Source: Caprella mutica (lineage: Eukaryota; Arthropoda; Malacostraca; Amphipoda; Caprellidae). From it: 64,000 bases of DNA. The notes under the pieces were generated by a model that was not told the DNA's origin, ran no database searches, and worked only from the letters and a program-made list of their open reading frames with translations. Below are positions 12,085 to 22,884 of the stretch, one piece after another (position 1 is the stretch's first letter; every line of letters begins with the position of its first letter). The DNA lies in assembly GCA_947561585.1 (NCBI GenBank), contig CANNZV010001815.1, positions 62,001 to 126,000 on the forward strand, in the 5' to 3' direction. A program made the translations under genes and the position numbers.

Positions 12085-12589
12085 CTTGCAGTATATCATA
12101 CAGCTGGCAACTCCCCCTTTCGATACATCCCTGATGTGTCACATCTCAAGCCATTTTAGCGGTGGAAAATGCGTTTTAGTACTTAAAAATAATTAATGGG
12201 ACAAATATAACCCATTAGGAGCGAAAGGTAAAGTCTATGGAGTTTGAAACTAATATTTGATTAACTTTCTTTAAAACGTGTTTGTTTCAATTTTTCAATT
12301 TTAAATTGAATACAATTAATCGTTAATTTTGATTTATAAATTCTTGTGAACGCGTATTAATTTAATTTCAATGTTATCTTTTCATTTAAGATAGTAGCAT
12401 TCAATTTGAGATTGAAGTTTTTATTTGTTGTTGAATTGCTTTAATTTAGGGTTATAAGGGGAAGAATTGATTTGGAAAAACTTTATACAATGATGTAAAG
12501 GCTATAATGTTGAATAATTGACAATAAAATCAATTTTATGCAAAATGTAATAGAAAATAACTTTTATTGGAATATAATAGTTTATCTAG

Positions 12590-12705
12590 GATATTTCTAC
12601 GAATAGTGCTATTCCTACGAGAAATATTTGAAATAATGTTAATCCTATGAGAAATAGAAGAAATTATGCTATTCCTACAGGAAATGAATTATATAATGTT
12701 ATTCT
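12590..12705. repeat. Degenerate ~35-bp tandem repeat, about 4 copies
   Basis: Units share 'TATTCCTACgagAAATattTgAAATaATG' with many substitutions. The array is non-coding. Confidence 0.6.
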
Positions 12706-13410
12706 TATGGAGGATTCATGTTCTTCTTAAAATTTACGTATATTCATATTTTCAATTTCTATAAATTATCAACATTACTAAAAATAAAGAAGCTAATATT
12801 GGTAATATTTATTATAGTAATTTTTTTAACGAATTTTTTTTACCTGATTAGTGCATTCAATATTTTTTATGTCAACTTATTCATTAATGATTTTTTTTTT
12901 TTGTAAATACATAAACCTGATTTTATTCCACAAAACAAATCGTTTAAACTCTATATTGATGAATAGATAATTATTTGTTACCTAAGTATAATTAACTTTG
13001 TCATTGTCCATATTATAGAATAATATTATTCATAATTATATATAGGATATAATTAAAAATAATAATATTTTAGAATATAGACACTGAAAATATTGTCACA
13101 CATTTTACTATATTGTATAATATAATAAAATGCGGTCACTTTTTTCGGCACGGGTACCCTAGTAACGTAATAAATGATATAATTTCTTTTAAAACATTAA
13201 AAATACTGCAACAGAAAATCATTTGAATTAATTAATTTTTCTTCAAAACATTTGTTATAATAATAATGAATTCATTTCCATTTGTCGTTGCTTCGTATCC
13301 ATGCTACTGTTCCACATCGCTCTTCTATTGCTAAATCGTTGGGTAAAGTTGACATATTTTCAAAGGGAAGCTTTTAAGATAAATATAAGTTTTAAAGAAA
13401 GTCAGTCAGG

Positions 13411-13490
13411 TCCTTTGTAGCTCAGAGGTAAGAGGTTAGCCTCTGAATCTCGAGCCCCTGAAGGTAAGCAGGTTCGAATCCAGTTGGCGG
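13411..13490 (+). other. tRNA-derived segment (SINE head or pseudogene)
   Basis: Plus strand with an A box at about 13418-13435 (TAGCTCAGAGGTAAGAGG) and a perfect B box at 13471-13481 (GGTTCGAATCC). The spacing leaves an over-long region between anticodon arm and T arm, and no acceptor stem closes. No clear A tail follows, so the rest of a SINE body is uncertain. Confidence 0.5.
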
Positions 13491-13740
13491 CAAACGGATT
13501 TGGTAAAAGGACCTTAAAACATGAAGCTGCACAAAAATATATTTTGCTTCGGGGTAAGCTCTGAATTATTTGACACCTCCGCATTTTCTACACGTAAGAA
13601 AAAAATAACATCATTTAGTTTTTATTTTAATTGGTATCCATTATACCTGCAGGCATTTTGTAATTTAATTTAAATTGCAAGTACTTTAGTCGAGTGTTGA
13701 GCCACTTGCCAAAATTATATCGCGTCTTGCAGGACGATTA

Positions 13741-14193
13741 AAGGCTGCTTCACACATCACCGATATCCGTCCGGCACGTCCAAGTGTTGAGCCAGTGGCC
13801 AAAATAATATCGCGTCTTGCGGGACGCTAAAATCCTTATTTTTGGGTCACGTGACTGGCAATCTGGCGGCAGTTTAATGGAGAAATGATAAAACTGAAAC
13901 AAAATTTAATGGAGAAATAATATAACTGAAACAAAATAAGGTTTTACATCGTCTTCCTTAGCGTCCTGCAATCGCTGCAACACTTCCTCTCTCTAGAGTA
14001 GTTTATCATAACTCTATGGGCACGTCACCGGTCAGTGATTTTTTATCACTGAGGAAAGACGGTACTGTGTGAATAGGTCCGTTGTAATTAAAGTAACGAT
14101 ATATTTTTTCACTGACACCGAATCACTGTGAGGAGAGTGACGGAGACGGACCGGTGACGTGCCGGACGGACATCGGTGATGTGTGAAGCAGCC
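13741..14193. mobile_element. MITE with AAGGCTGCTTCACACATCAC ends, split by copy B
   Basis: The left end AGGCTGCTTCACACATCACC and the right end GGTGATGTGTGAAGCAGCCT are inverted repeats that continue into CCGTCCGGCACGTC. The intact relative is at 63139-63331. The flanking 3-bp TAA/TTA pattern suits PIF/Harbinger-type elements, but no transposase is present. The interior is interrupted at GGCACGTC by hAT-like copy B. Confidence 0.75.
13781..14018. mobile_element. hAT-like MITE copy 'B' with perfect 8-bp target duplication
   Basis: It starts CAAGTGTTGAGCCAGTGGCC and ends CATAACTCTATG. It is bounded on both sides by GGCACGTC (13773-13780 and 14019-14026), a perfect 8-bp duplication of the host MITE sequence. 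An internal near-inverted motif, AAGTGTTG with GGGACGCTAA and its reverse counterpart, supports a DNA-transposon origin. It is the same family as element A. Confidence 0.8.
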
Positions 14194-14340
14194 TTTATTC
14201 TTTATTTTGGAGTCACTTGACTGGCAATCTGGCGTCAGTTCCATGGAGTAATGAAATGATATAACTGAATCAAAATAAGGTTTTACAACGTCGTTCTCAC
14301 CACCCTGCAGCTCCAACACTATCTATCTTTAGTGGTTCTA

Positions 14341-15742
14341 GGTAAATTGCTCGAAAGACAATTGCTCGAAAACAATTGCTCGAAAACTAATTGCTCGAAC
14401 GAACAATTGCTTGAATAGACAATTGCTCGGTACACAATTGCTCGAAAAATAATTGCTCGAACGAACAATTGATTGAATGATTAATTGCTCGAATTATCAA
14501 ATTGCTCGAATTAGTAAATTACATACATTTTACGATTTTATAAAAGTCAGTTATTCATGAAGTGGAGCTGCACCTTATCATCTTTGTTTCTTTTTTAAAA
14601 ATTTATATTAACTGATTCAATTTTTCATAGCTATTTACTTTTAATCCTTGTTTATCTAATTTTAAATCTTACTTTTTTCTTTTTTTTGTCCTCTTGTTTG
14701 TAACATGCGAATGGGTATCATGTGGTGAAGAGGAACTATTCATATTTTAAATTCATTTTCAACTAGCCTATATGTATGTGGCACCTCAATGGATGAAATA
14801 ACTCATAATTAGTTATGGCAGAGTAATTTTTCATCTCGAAAGAAAGGTTTTAATATACTTACGAAAACTATTCAGTTAATGTATTGGCAATGGGTATGGC
14901 CTATTTGAGTATTTTTGGTGATATTTTACGGTGTAGGGAGTGGAGTAGTGGTCGAAAACTTCGGCCTAAAAAATTCGGTCTCGGAATGATAAATTACCTC
15001 TCAACACAAATGACCGTTATATAGTTTGTTGTATCCGCTATTTTGCTGTACTGCACACTTTATGATTGTTTTATGGTATGGTAGGGGAGGGGATGGTTGT
15101 CCCGATACACCTAACTGATAAGTTTTTATTTATATCTCAGACTGAAAGTTCCGATACTTAATTTTCCGCTCGAATTTCATGTTAAATAAATATCAAAACA
15201 TGTCAAAGTTATTAATGTTACGTATCACTTTACAACGATCAATGATGTTTTCCGCTTTCAATAAATAAACTACACATTTTAGTATTCACAATTTAATCTT
15301 TTCTATTATGGATCTTTGATAAAATTATTATACCTACAATTTTTTTAGAACGAATTTTCCTAGAACCGCAGGGAGTATTTAACCTAACGGTTGTGCGTAG
15401 TCTAGATTTCTCGACATATGTATTTCGTTACGAATCAGACGTTAAATTTTACTAAATTAAAGTTAGCACGATCTCTGTTATCTGTGCCACTTGTTTATTT
15501 ATATTTATCCTACTCTGCCTAATCTCCCTATCTTGCAGACTCTTCCTCTTATTCCACTTTCGAGCAATTGTTCGTTCGAGTAATTGTTTTACGAGCAATC
15601 ATTTTCGAGCAAATGTCATTCGAGCAATTGTTTTCGAGCAATTGTCCTTCGAGCAATTGTTTTAAAGCAATTATGTTTCGAGCAATTGTCCTTCGAGTAA
15701 TTGTTTTCGAGCAATCGTTCTTCGAGCAATTGTTCTCGAGCA
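14341..15742. mobile_element. Foldback-like element with tandem-repeat arms (TTGCTCGAA units)
   Basis: The left arm (14341-14520) is a run of about 12 units of the type ACAATTGCTCGAA starting GGTAAATTGCTCGA. The right arm (about 15560-15742) is the same in inverse orientation and ends TCGAGCAGTTTACC. The unit spacing varies between 13 and 17 bp. The roughly 1-kb middle has no coding capacity and contains one copy of the GTATCCGCTA core (15031-15040) found in several other elements here. Long inverted repeats made of short direct repeats define foldback elements, such as FB and Galileo in Drosophila. No clear target duplication is visible. Confidence 0.8.
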
Positions 15743-15789
15743 GTTTACCGGCTACCCTCTCAAGTGTATATCATAACTCTATGACTTCT

Positions 15790-17650
15790 GTATATTTCTG
15801 ATGAAATATAGGCATCTTTCGTTGAAAAGTACTCATGTATTGAAAATATGAACTATATTTATCATTACTGTCTCCACAAACATACTATAATGTGTATATA
15901 CTATAATTAATTGAATTAAATTATATAAATCATATCATCGTAATGTAGGAATTCAAAAGTATGTTAATTCGAAAATAAAACATTTTGCGCTCGCCTCATA
16001 TTTCTTATTATTGTTGTTGTTGGTATAAAAATTTAAAAAAAATTATGTTGATAAGTTATATTTACGTTCTATATGATTATTATATAGTGATTTTCACGTG
16101 TTCAAAAATATGAAACCGTGCGATAACATGGAACTTACCCTAAAATGGGACATGTTGAATTTCTGAACCTATTGCTTCTAATAACCTCATATGGATTATA
16201 ATATTCATTTTTTTTTTATTTACAGTGAAATAATCACAAAAAATTGTCTCTGTTTTCTATGTCTACGTACGGTAGGTAGGTACTTATTTCGAGACATGTT
16301 TATGTAAGACAAGGAGTATAAATTTCGAGAACTTGATAAAAGTTATTTTTAAATTTCAATTAAAGAAATTTAAAACATAGGATTCAATGGTCAGGGAAAA
16401 AGAGGGAAGGTAAAAAAATCAGAAAATTGAATATTTGAAAAAAATAATGCACAGCATATAATGTAGATCCAGAGGTCAAAATATGAAAGGAAATATATAA
16501 TATAACTCTTCAATTTTAATTAAAATATAATCAGAAATTATCATTAAAATCTGAACGTTGAGAGTCAATAATTTTCGGTAAACTCCTAGTTTAGTTGACC
16601 CTAACCAAGGGTCAACTAAACTAGGAAGCGGGTATATAAATCCTATATTATAGCGTTGAACGATAAAAAATAAGTTCAAATTATTTTATGATATTATGAT
16701 TTTTACAATAATTTGAAATTTAAATATGAATAAAATATTGTTTGAATGTAATATGTACGTACATAGGTACCTATAATACCGGTCAACTATTCAAGAGAAT
16801 GTCTTATGATTGAATGTCTTATGATAATATAAACTTTTAAAATATTTTCCATTCTTCAACTATTCAAGAAAATGGTTTCAATTTGTAAACTGTGCCATTT
16901 GAACTTTCTACAGTCTTGTTAACGGATCTTTAATCTCAATAAACATATGTAAGATATGATTTAAATATTAGTATCTCTTTAAATTATATACCTGCTTACT
17001 TTAATTTAGTTTACCTTATTTTCAAACAACCCGAAGGGGTACCTACCTACCCAACCTTTTCTATTCAAGTATGTATGTGCAATTGTACATTTGCATCATT
17101 CTCCATTTATTTCCCAAAATTAGTTATAACTTAGGTATATCATATTAAAATATGATTCATCGATTATGTACCATGCACTTTTCTACAAAAAGTGAATCAA
17201 AAAATACTTTTCTATCCTCTATCATTAATAAAATGGATATAGCAAATTCTATATACTCTGGGGAACATAGGACAATATTATTCATTTTAATTTGATAGAG
17301 TCTTGAAAGAACACAGCTTTCTGTTAGTTTCGCGGAGGGCGCCACATGTTTGTTTATAATTTTTTCAAACATCTTCAAGCAGTGTCTGAAGAAAGGCGAA
17401 AGTTTTCTCATCTACGATTTGGCATTCGAATCTTCTTCTTCGAAAGCAACAACCAATACATAATGTCTCCAGAAAAAGTTAGTATAACAATTTGGTTAAT
17501 TGCATAATAATTTAAAAATGCCTCCATATTTAGCTAGATGCAGTTCAGCAGTTGTAAACTTAAAACTTTTCAAGACTCTGTTGGATTGTTGCGACCTGGA
17601 TCCATTTTCTCACTAAACTGGCGGCTTTCCTGCCACACTTTGAAACATTT
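15790..17650. other. AT-rich non-coding DNA with one perfect hairpin
   Basis: No gene supported. The tract 16040-16160 contains a half copy of the AGGGTAAG palindromic MITE (GTGCGATAACATGGAACTTA then CCCT near 16110-16142). The hairpin at 16585-16625 is listed separately. A segment near 17020-17060 is rich in TACCTA words. Confidence 0.55.
16585..16625. repeat. Perfect 18-bp inverted repeat with 5-nt loop
   Basis: CCTAGTTTAGTTGACCCT (16585-16602), loop AACCA, then the exact reverse complement (16608-16625). No relative was noticed elsewhere in the window, and no T run follows to suggest a transcription terminator. Confidence 0.9.
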
Positions 17651-17791
17651 CCATTAAAACCAGTCTGTTAAATATGGGACAATTTTAACATATCCTGTGC
17701 AAACAATCCTTAAATTCTCCTATATTTACATTTATTTTACTGAGAACAGAAGCCAAAGTAGAGGATTTCTTGGAGAACAGTTTACTAATTC

Positions 17792-18223
17792 CCAGATTGT
17801 ATTTGGTGGTAAATTCCAATGATATATCGGGCCAGTCTGCAGAATATGTGAGATATTTGGGATATTCTCTCCGAACAATTTTGAATTAATTCCTATATTT
17901 ACATTAATTTTGCTACGAACACTTTTGAATTAATCCCTATATTTACATTAATTTTGCTACGAAGTACGAACAAAATAAGAGATCTCTACGAACACTTTAC
18001 CAGTTTCTGCAGACTGGATATCGGGAGATATTCAATTTCTCTAATAAAAAAATTCCTGCAATATCGGAGGATATTTAGCTATTAATTTCTATATTATCAT
18101 TAATTTTTGGAGGAGAAACTGAAAAAATGTTGGATGACTAGACAAATTGATATAAAATGTTAGCAGCTATTTCTCAGATTTTTGAAAAAGTCAGAGGAGT
18201 TCAGTGCACCAAATACAAACTGG
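17792..18223. mobile_element. CCAGTCTG MITE, family 2, middle shell of the nest
   Basis: It starts CCAGATTGTATTTGGTGG and ends CACCAAATACAAACTGG, with ACTAATTC duplicated at 17784-17791 and 18224-18231. The same family occurs at 23617-23783 and as a fragment at 35906-36147. It is itself interrupted at ATATCGGG by the innermost element. Confidence 0.85.
17832..18017. mobile_element. CCAGTCTG MITE, family 1, innermost of the nest
   Basis: A 186-bp element from CCAGTCTGCAGAATATG to CAGTTTCTGCAGACTGG with ATATCGGG duplicated exactly at 17824-17831 and 18018-18025. The interior carries repeated TTAATTTTGCTACGAA words. Copies are at 18547-18726 and 35051-35233. Confidence 0.9.
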
Positions 18224-18344
18224 ACTAATTCTTGCAGTCTGGCATTAAAAATTTAAAACTTGAATGGTGAGTTTGGACATGTTCTATTACCTGGCCCACT
18301 ATGGAAAAAGTGGTCTTTTCTGATCCTCCAAGTTACAGAGTATG

Positions 18345-18540
18345 GGACCAGTTACACTAAATACCGAATTACACTATACTCAATACCGAATTACACCGCA
18401 CTACACCTAATTATACCGAATTACACTATATTACACAATAATCAATACCGAATTACGCTTGATTATACCGAATTACATTCCACTGAATACCGAATTACAC
18501 CTGATTATACCGAATTACGCCTGATTATACCGAATTACGC
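18345..18540. repeat. ACCGAATTACAC quasi-tandem array, short copy
   Basis: Repeats of TATACCGAATTACAC with variable spacers. Its left edge (GAGTATGGGACCAGTTACAC) is homologous, in reverse, to the right edge of the longer array at 22030-22760. Both are therefore copies of one element whose body is the array. Confidence 0.75.
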
Positions 18541-18546
18541 TACGGT

Positions 18547-18726
18547 CCAGTCTGCAGAATATGTGAGATATTTGGGATATTCTCTCCGAACAATTTTGAA
18601 TTAATTCCTATATTTACATTAATTTTGCTACGAACACTTCTGAATTAATTCCTACATTTTCATTAATTTTGCTACGAACAAAATAAAGAGATCTCTACGA
18701 ACACTTTACCAGTTTCTGCAAACTGG
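18547..18726. mobile_element. CCAGTCTG MITE, family 1, intact copy
   Basis: 180 bp from CCAGTCTGCAGAATATG to TTTCTGCAAACTGG. GCTACGGT is duplicated perfectly at 18539-18546 and 18727-18734. Confidence 0.9.
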
Positions 18727-18737
18727 GCTACGGTCAA

Positions 18738-18964
18738 CCAAGTAATAAAGCATGTCCAAACTCGCCATTTTAATGGCGAGTTTGTGACAGTTAATTTGAG
18801 CCCTTCAATTGCAAATGGCGAGTTTTATCTATTTTTCTCCTATGCTACAATGTTATTTTGGAGAGAATTAATGATAATTTGATCATTTTGGAGAGAATTT
18901 GTTGAATTTTGGAGAGAGCTGGAGAGACAAATGGCGAGTTTATGAGACATACTATTTTACTTGG
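18738..18964. mobile_element. hAT-like MITE with CCAAGTAA ends
   Basis: 227 bp from CCAAGTAATAAAGCATGTCC to CATACTATTTTACTTGG, flanked by perfect duplications ACGGTCAA (18730-18737 and 18965-18972). ATGGCGAGTTT occurs inverted in both halves. A second copy is at 35633-35905. It abuts the preceding MITE so closely that their target duplications overlap. Confidence 0.9.
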
Positions 18965-18988
18965 ACGGTCAAGAGCCCCCCTTGGTCA

Positions 18989-19249
18989 CCAGTCTGCAGA
19001 ATGTGTCTCTTCTCCCGCAGAGACTTTAATTTGAGAGAGAGCTACTCTCTGACTCTCAGCAGCAGATTCTGAATCTCCCGCAGCTAAATTAATGGTAACA
19101 TAGGAATTAATTCAAAATCTCCCGCAGTTAAATTAATGGTAACATAGGAATTAATTCAAGATCTCCCGCAGAGATCTCCAATTTCTAAAAATTCAATCAA
19201 AAACTCCCGCAGAGAGTCTTGGAAAAATGTTCCATATTCTGCAGACTGG
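18989..19249. mobile_element. CCAGTCTG MITE, family with CTCCCGCAG repeats
   Basis: Ends are CCAGTCTGCAGAATGTG and CATATTCTGCAGACTGG. The interior has several AATCTCCCGCAG words separated by TAACATAGGAATTAATTC. The flanks CTTGGTCA and CTAGGTCA agree at 7 of 8 bases. Confidence 0.85.
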
Positions 19250-19328
19250 CTAGGTCATAAGCCTCCCCGGTCACCAGATTGCATTAGTTGCTGTCTAAGA
19301 GCCGCCATTTCACCAACAGGTTATTTGA

Positions 19329-19487
19329 AGAGCCGTGGGGATATCATATCTGAGCCGTGGGATAAAAATTGCGATCCGTGGGATAAAAAATACGAGCCGT
19401 GGGATAAAAAATGTGAGCCGTGGGATAAAAAATGTGTGAGATGGGGGATAAAAACTACAAGCAATGGGATATAAAGCGAGCCGTGGT
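19329..19487. repeat. ~24-bp minisatellite (GAGCCGTGGGATAAAAA), about 7 copies
   Basis: Units such as GAGCCGTGGGATAAAAAATG repeat with small changes and end at GCGAGCCGTGG. The open minus-strand frame here is a by-product of the repeat. Confidence 0.85.
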
Positions 19488-19654
19488 GGAAGGAGCAATT
19501 ACTACCTAGATTTAGTTACTTATTAACAGACCGGGAATATTTGATCAAGTGAAAATTCACATTTGATGAGCTGCAAAGTTTTGAAACTCTATATAAATGT
19601 CTTTTAGAAGACCGCGAGTTTTGAAAAAAATTCACAAAGAATGCAATTTTGCGG

Positions 19655-19958
19655 CCGGTCACGAGCCCCCCCCCCTCTCTCTGTTTTTTTAATCCTTATT
19701 TACCTAGTTAAATAAATGAAGAACTACTTAGATAGAAATAACTGAAAGTTGATAATGTAGTTTGTTGTATCCGCTAGTTTGTTGTACTGCATACTTCATG
19801 ATTGTTTAATGACCTGGCAGGGGGGTTCAGGTGGCGACACGCCCCCCGATATACATATATTTTATGTTAATCAGTAATGAACTATAAAAGTGTCAATAGG
19901 GATTAAATAATATAGGTAAATGAGGATTACAAGTCAGAGGGGGGGGGCTCATGACCGG
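19655..19958. mobile_element. C/G-run MITE with GTATCCGCTAG core
   Basis: It starts CCGGTCACGAGCCCCCCC and ends GGGGGGGGCTCATGACCGG. Inside the termini lie AATCCTTATTTACCTA and its inverse. The middle contains TTTGTTGTATCCGCTAG and TTGTACTGCATACTTCATGA. A sister copy with expanded ends is at 52111-52637. Confidence 0.8.
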
Positions 19959-20039
19959 GCTGGCCTCTGAGCCCCCCTGCTATGTAATTAAACAAGCAGT
20001 GTGTATTTCAACAAACTACTGGATACAACAAGCTAAACT

Positions 20040-20450
20040 AGAATACGTGCAAGAGACCCGTTCTCTCCCAAAGTCTAATAAACTGGTAACTGGATAATGA
20101 CCAATCGTCCCACCAAGTTTCATGCAATATGGTTCAATAGTTATTGAGTTATAAATGACCTTGACATTTGACCGGATCGCTCCCAAAATTGTACCAGATG
20201 AATCTTGGACATTGACCAATCGTTCACCAAGCAGACAATTTGATTGAATACCTTTCGAGTTATTGAGTTATAAATGACCTTGACCTTTGACCGGATCGCT
20301 TCCAAAATTCTACCAGATGGTTCCTGGTCATTGACCAATCATCCCATCAAATTTCAGACAATTTGGTTGAAAACTTTTCAAGTTCTTGAGCTACAAATGG
20401 CCTTGACCTTGATCTTTAACCTTTGACCTGATCGCTCCCGAAATCTAACA
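20040..20450. repeat. ~115-bp dispersed/tandem repeat (TGACCTTGACCTTTGACC), three diverged copies
   Basis: Copies share ATTGACCAATCGTCCCACCA, CAATTTGGTTGAATA, GAGTTATAAATGACCTTGAC and GGATCGCTCCCAAAAT. A further copy lies at 58466-58625. The open minus-strand frames belong to the repeat. Confidence 0.8.
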
Positions 20451-20891
20451 ATATTACAGGTTTTTCGTTCAAATAAGCTAGGCAATCTTCTTAGGTGTAC
20501 AAAATTTATTATAATTTAACGTTTTAGATGAAAAATATAGCATTTACTCTCTTAATCTTGACCTATGACCTCAAAGTCTTCAGCTGACACAAGATTTATT
20601 GGAACAAATAATTTAGATTTACTATTGGTTGGAAAATTAATATTTACTATACTACTATTATAAATAAGGATAAGGGATATATTTGAGCTGAAAGTCTGAA
20701 ACAGGTGCGTTAGACAAAGAAAAATTATATATATAAAAGTACAAGAAAAGAAATTCTTATTTTGAAAAGTGAAATTATTGTGTAGAGTTTAAAAATGTAA
20801 TTTATTAATACTAAATTCACTACAATTTATTAATATTTACGTATAATATTTATTTTTACCAATATTAATTATGGCTCATAAAGTTTAACAA

Positions 20892-21226
20892 ATTTTAGTA
20901 GGGGTTAAACGTCTGCTTCGACCATATCGTTGACGTCAAAAGGATCTTAAATACAAGGAACTGGAAGAAGCAGTCAGAAAGGAAAATGGCTTCATGAACA
21001 AAGTCACCAACCACTGTCGGTGACAAAACTCATGGATTCAGAAAAGCTACTCCGTGAATGCCGTCACTTACCAAGGAATGTGACGAAACGGGACACAAGC
21101 ACTGGTGGCTGCACTCACACGGATGGAAGTGGAAAATGAAGAGGTGATACTAAATGAAACCTAACATAAAATCTAAGATCTCGTATAGTTGAAGAGCATT
21201 ACTCTAGCGTTATCCTCTAAAACTGC
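20892..21226 (+). mobile_element. ~320-bp MITE 'V' (ATTTTAGTAGG ... CCTCTAAAACT), copy 1
   Basis: Imperfect inverted ends ATTTTAGTAGG and CCTCTAAAACT. Interior landmarks are GAAGAAGCAGTCAGAAAGG, AAAGCTACTCCGTGAATGC and CACTTACCAAGGAATGTGAC. Related copies are at 41336-41645 and 43978-44190 (inverted), 49185-49505 (same orientation) and 53470-53700 (inverted). It has no coding potential that survives between copies. Confidence 0.75.
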
Positions 21227-21529
21227 GAGTAGTAATTATTAAAAATGATGAACATGGTAAAAATGAAAAAAAGACAATGCATAATCCTAATTACAACAGT
21301 TCTGGCCACCTTCATTTTCTATTCACCACAGACAGTTTCAGGATACAGCCCCTTGTCAGAGCTCAATTGAAGCATTTTGGTGTAAAAATTTTACGTATTT
21401 TTAATATTGTCAATTAAAAATTACATATTAAAATGCTAGGACATATATGTCTAATTCGTAGTGAAAGGGCTAAATTTTTCAAATAAAATTCTATAGAAAT
21501 AAAATGGTATGACTTAATACATTTTTGGG

Positions 21530-21915
21530 ACGTCTCAAAAGTCCGACACCCCAATAGTCAGTCCGACAGTTACATCTTTCTGTATTATTATTTCTCGTTT
21601 TATTTTTTGATTGAAATAAAAATTATTATTAAATAGATATAGGTACTAGACTACATATATACATATAATATATATACATATAAACAATTCACTAATTTTC
21701 CTTAATTTCATTTTTCTAATGTTATATGTATTCCTATCTAATTTATTCTAATATTATTAAAAGCTGTCCCTCATTTAATGTAGTTTTTTTGTATCCGCTA
21801 GTTGTACTGCACACTTATTGATTATTTAATAACCGGGCAGGACGACATATAAATTTGATGTTAAATCAGTAATAAACTACAAAAGTGTCGGGCTAATGGG
21901 GTGTCGGACTAATAG
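21530..21915. mobile_element. Element with GTCCGACACCCCA ends and GTATCCGCTAG core
   Basis: The left side has GTCCGACACCCCAATAGTC and the right side has GGGGTGTCGGACTAAT in inverse orientation. The core TTTTTTTGTATCCGCTAG with GTACTGCACACTTATTGA lies inside (21785-21840). Fragments of a similar terminus occur at 48900-48925. Confidence 0.6.
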
Positions 21916-22029
21916 ATAGTAACCATACATTTTGATATTGATAATGCTGTGAAGCCTATTTGCCCATAATCATTGCAGTGTAATAACTTCAAATTAATAT
22001 CGAAAAATCCTGACCAATGATCAAGGATA

Positions 22030-22760
22030 AAATTCGGTACTCAGTGTAGTGTTATTCGGTATAATTTGGTGTAATTCGGTATAATTTGGTGTAATTCGGT
22101 ATTGATTATTGTGTAATATAGTGTAATTCGGTATTTAGTATAGTGTAATTTGGTATTGGGTAGCCTATAGTGTAATTCGGAATAATCAGATGTATTTCGG
22201 TATTGAGTATAATGTAATTCAGTATAATTCTGTGTAATTCGGTATTCAGTGTAGTGTAATTCGGTATAATTTGTTATAATCAGGTGTAATTCGGTATTGA
22301 TTATTGTGTAATATAGTGTAATTCGGTATTGAGTATAGTGTAATTCGGTATAATCATGTGTAATTCGGTATTCAGTGTAGTTTAATTCGGTATATCAGGT
22401 GTAATTTGGTATTCAGTATAGTGTAATTCGGTATTCAGTATAGTGTAATTCGGTATTCAGTATAGTGTAATTCGGTGTAATTTGGTATTATATTCGGTAT
22501 AATTCTGTGTAATTCGGTATAATCATGTGTAATTCGGTATTCAGTGTAGTGTAATTCGGTATAATCAGGTGTAATTCGGTATTGATTATTGTTTAATATA
22601 GTCTAATTCGGTTTTGAGTATAGTGTAATTCGGTATTCAGTATAGTATAATTCGGTATAATCAAGTGTAATTCGGTATTGATTATTGTTTAATATAGTGT
22701 AATTCGGTATTAAATATATTGTAATTCGGTATTTAGTGTAACCCGTATGGGACTGTATTT
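22030..22760. repeat. GTGTAATTCGGTAT quasi-tandem array, long copy
   Basis: About 40 copies of GTGTAATTCGGTAT alternate with spacers such as TCAGTATA, TGATTATT and AATCAG. It is the inverse of the array at 18345-18540. Unit length is irregular (about 13-28 bp), so it is a cryptic rather than a strict satellite. Confidence 0.85.
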
Positions 22761-22884
22761 CAGTTAAAGCCAATTGATCAATAATTTGCTTAGGTTTCAA
22801 AAGGTCTAAACTCAGATAGGGTAAGTGATGCGATAATGCGATTGACTGTCATCCAGCTAACTTGCTAAGCCACCTTTCATATTT

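Larger units (their letters stand above)
10450..13400. other. AT-rich non-coding DNA
   Basis: No gene supported. At 10538 a solo motif CAGGGTGTTCATAGAAAAG resembles a mariner-type end. Small palindromes at 11953-12084 and a degenerate tandem repeat at 12590-12705 are listed separately. Confidence 0.55.
13691..15783. mobile_element. hAT-like MITE 'A', disrupted by two further insertions
   Basis: Three segments of one element are recognisable by comparison with copy B (13781-14018): 13691-13740 (CGAGTGTTGAGCCACTTGCC to GGACG), 14195-14340 (CTTTATTTTGGAGTCAC to the TTTAGTGGTT region) and about 15743-15783 (ending TATCATAACTCTATG, as copy B does). Flanks ACTTTAGT and ACTTCTGT match at 6 of 8 bases, consistent with an 8-bp hAT target duplication. 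The gaps hold a TA-rich-target MITE (13741-14193) and a foldback element (about 14341-15742). Confidence 0.7.
17660..18242. mobile_element. CCAGTCTG MITE, family 3, outer shell of a three-level nest
   Basis: It begins CCAGTCTGTTAAATATGGG and ends TTGCAGTCTGG, flanked by perfect 8-bp duplications CATTAAAA at 17652-17659 and 18243-18250. Its interior (CAAACAATCCTTAAATTC, then AGAACAGAAGCCAAAG, then TCTTGGAGAACAGTTT) matches segments at 23051-23170 and 35479-35632 in reverse. It is split at ACTAATTC by the next element. 8-bp duplications and short inverted ends indicate the hAT superfamily. Confidence 0.85.

Noticed and set aside
20016..20338. Small minus-strand genes
   Set aside because: The two frames repeat each other's sequence because they lie in the TGACCTTGACC repeat, which also occurs at 58466-58625.
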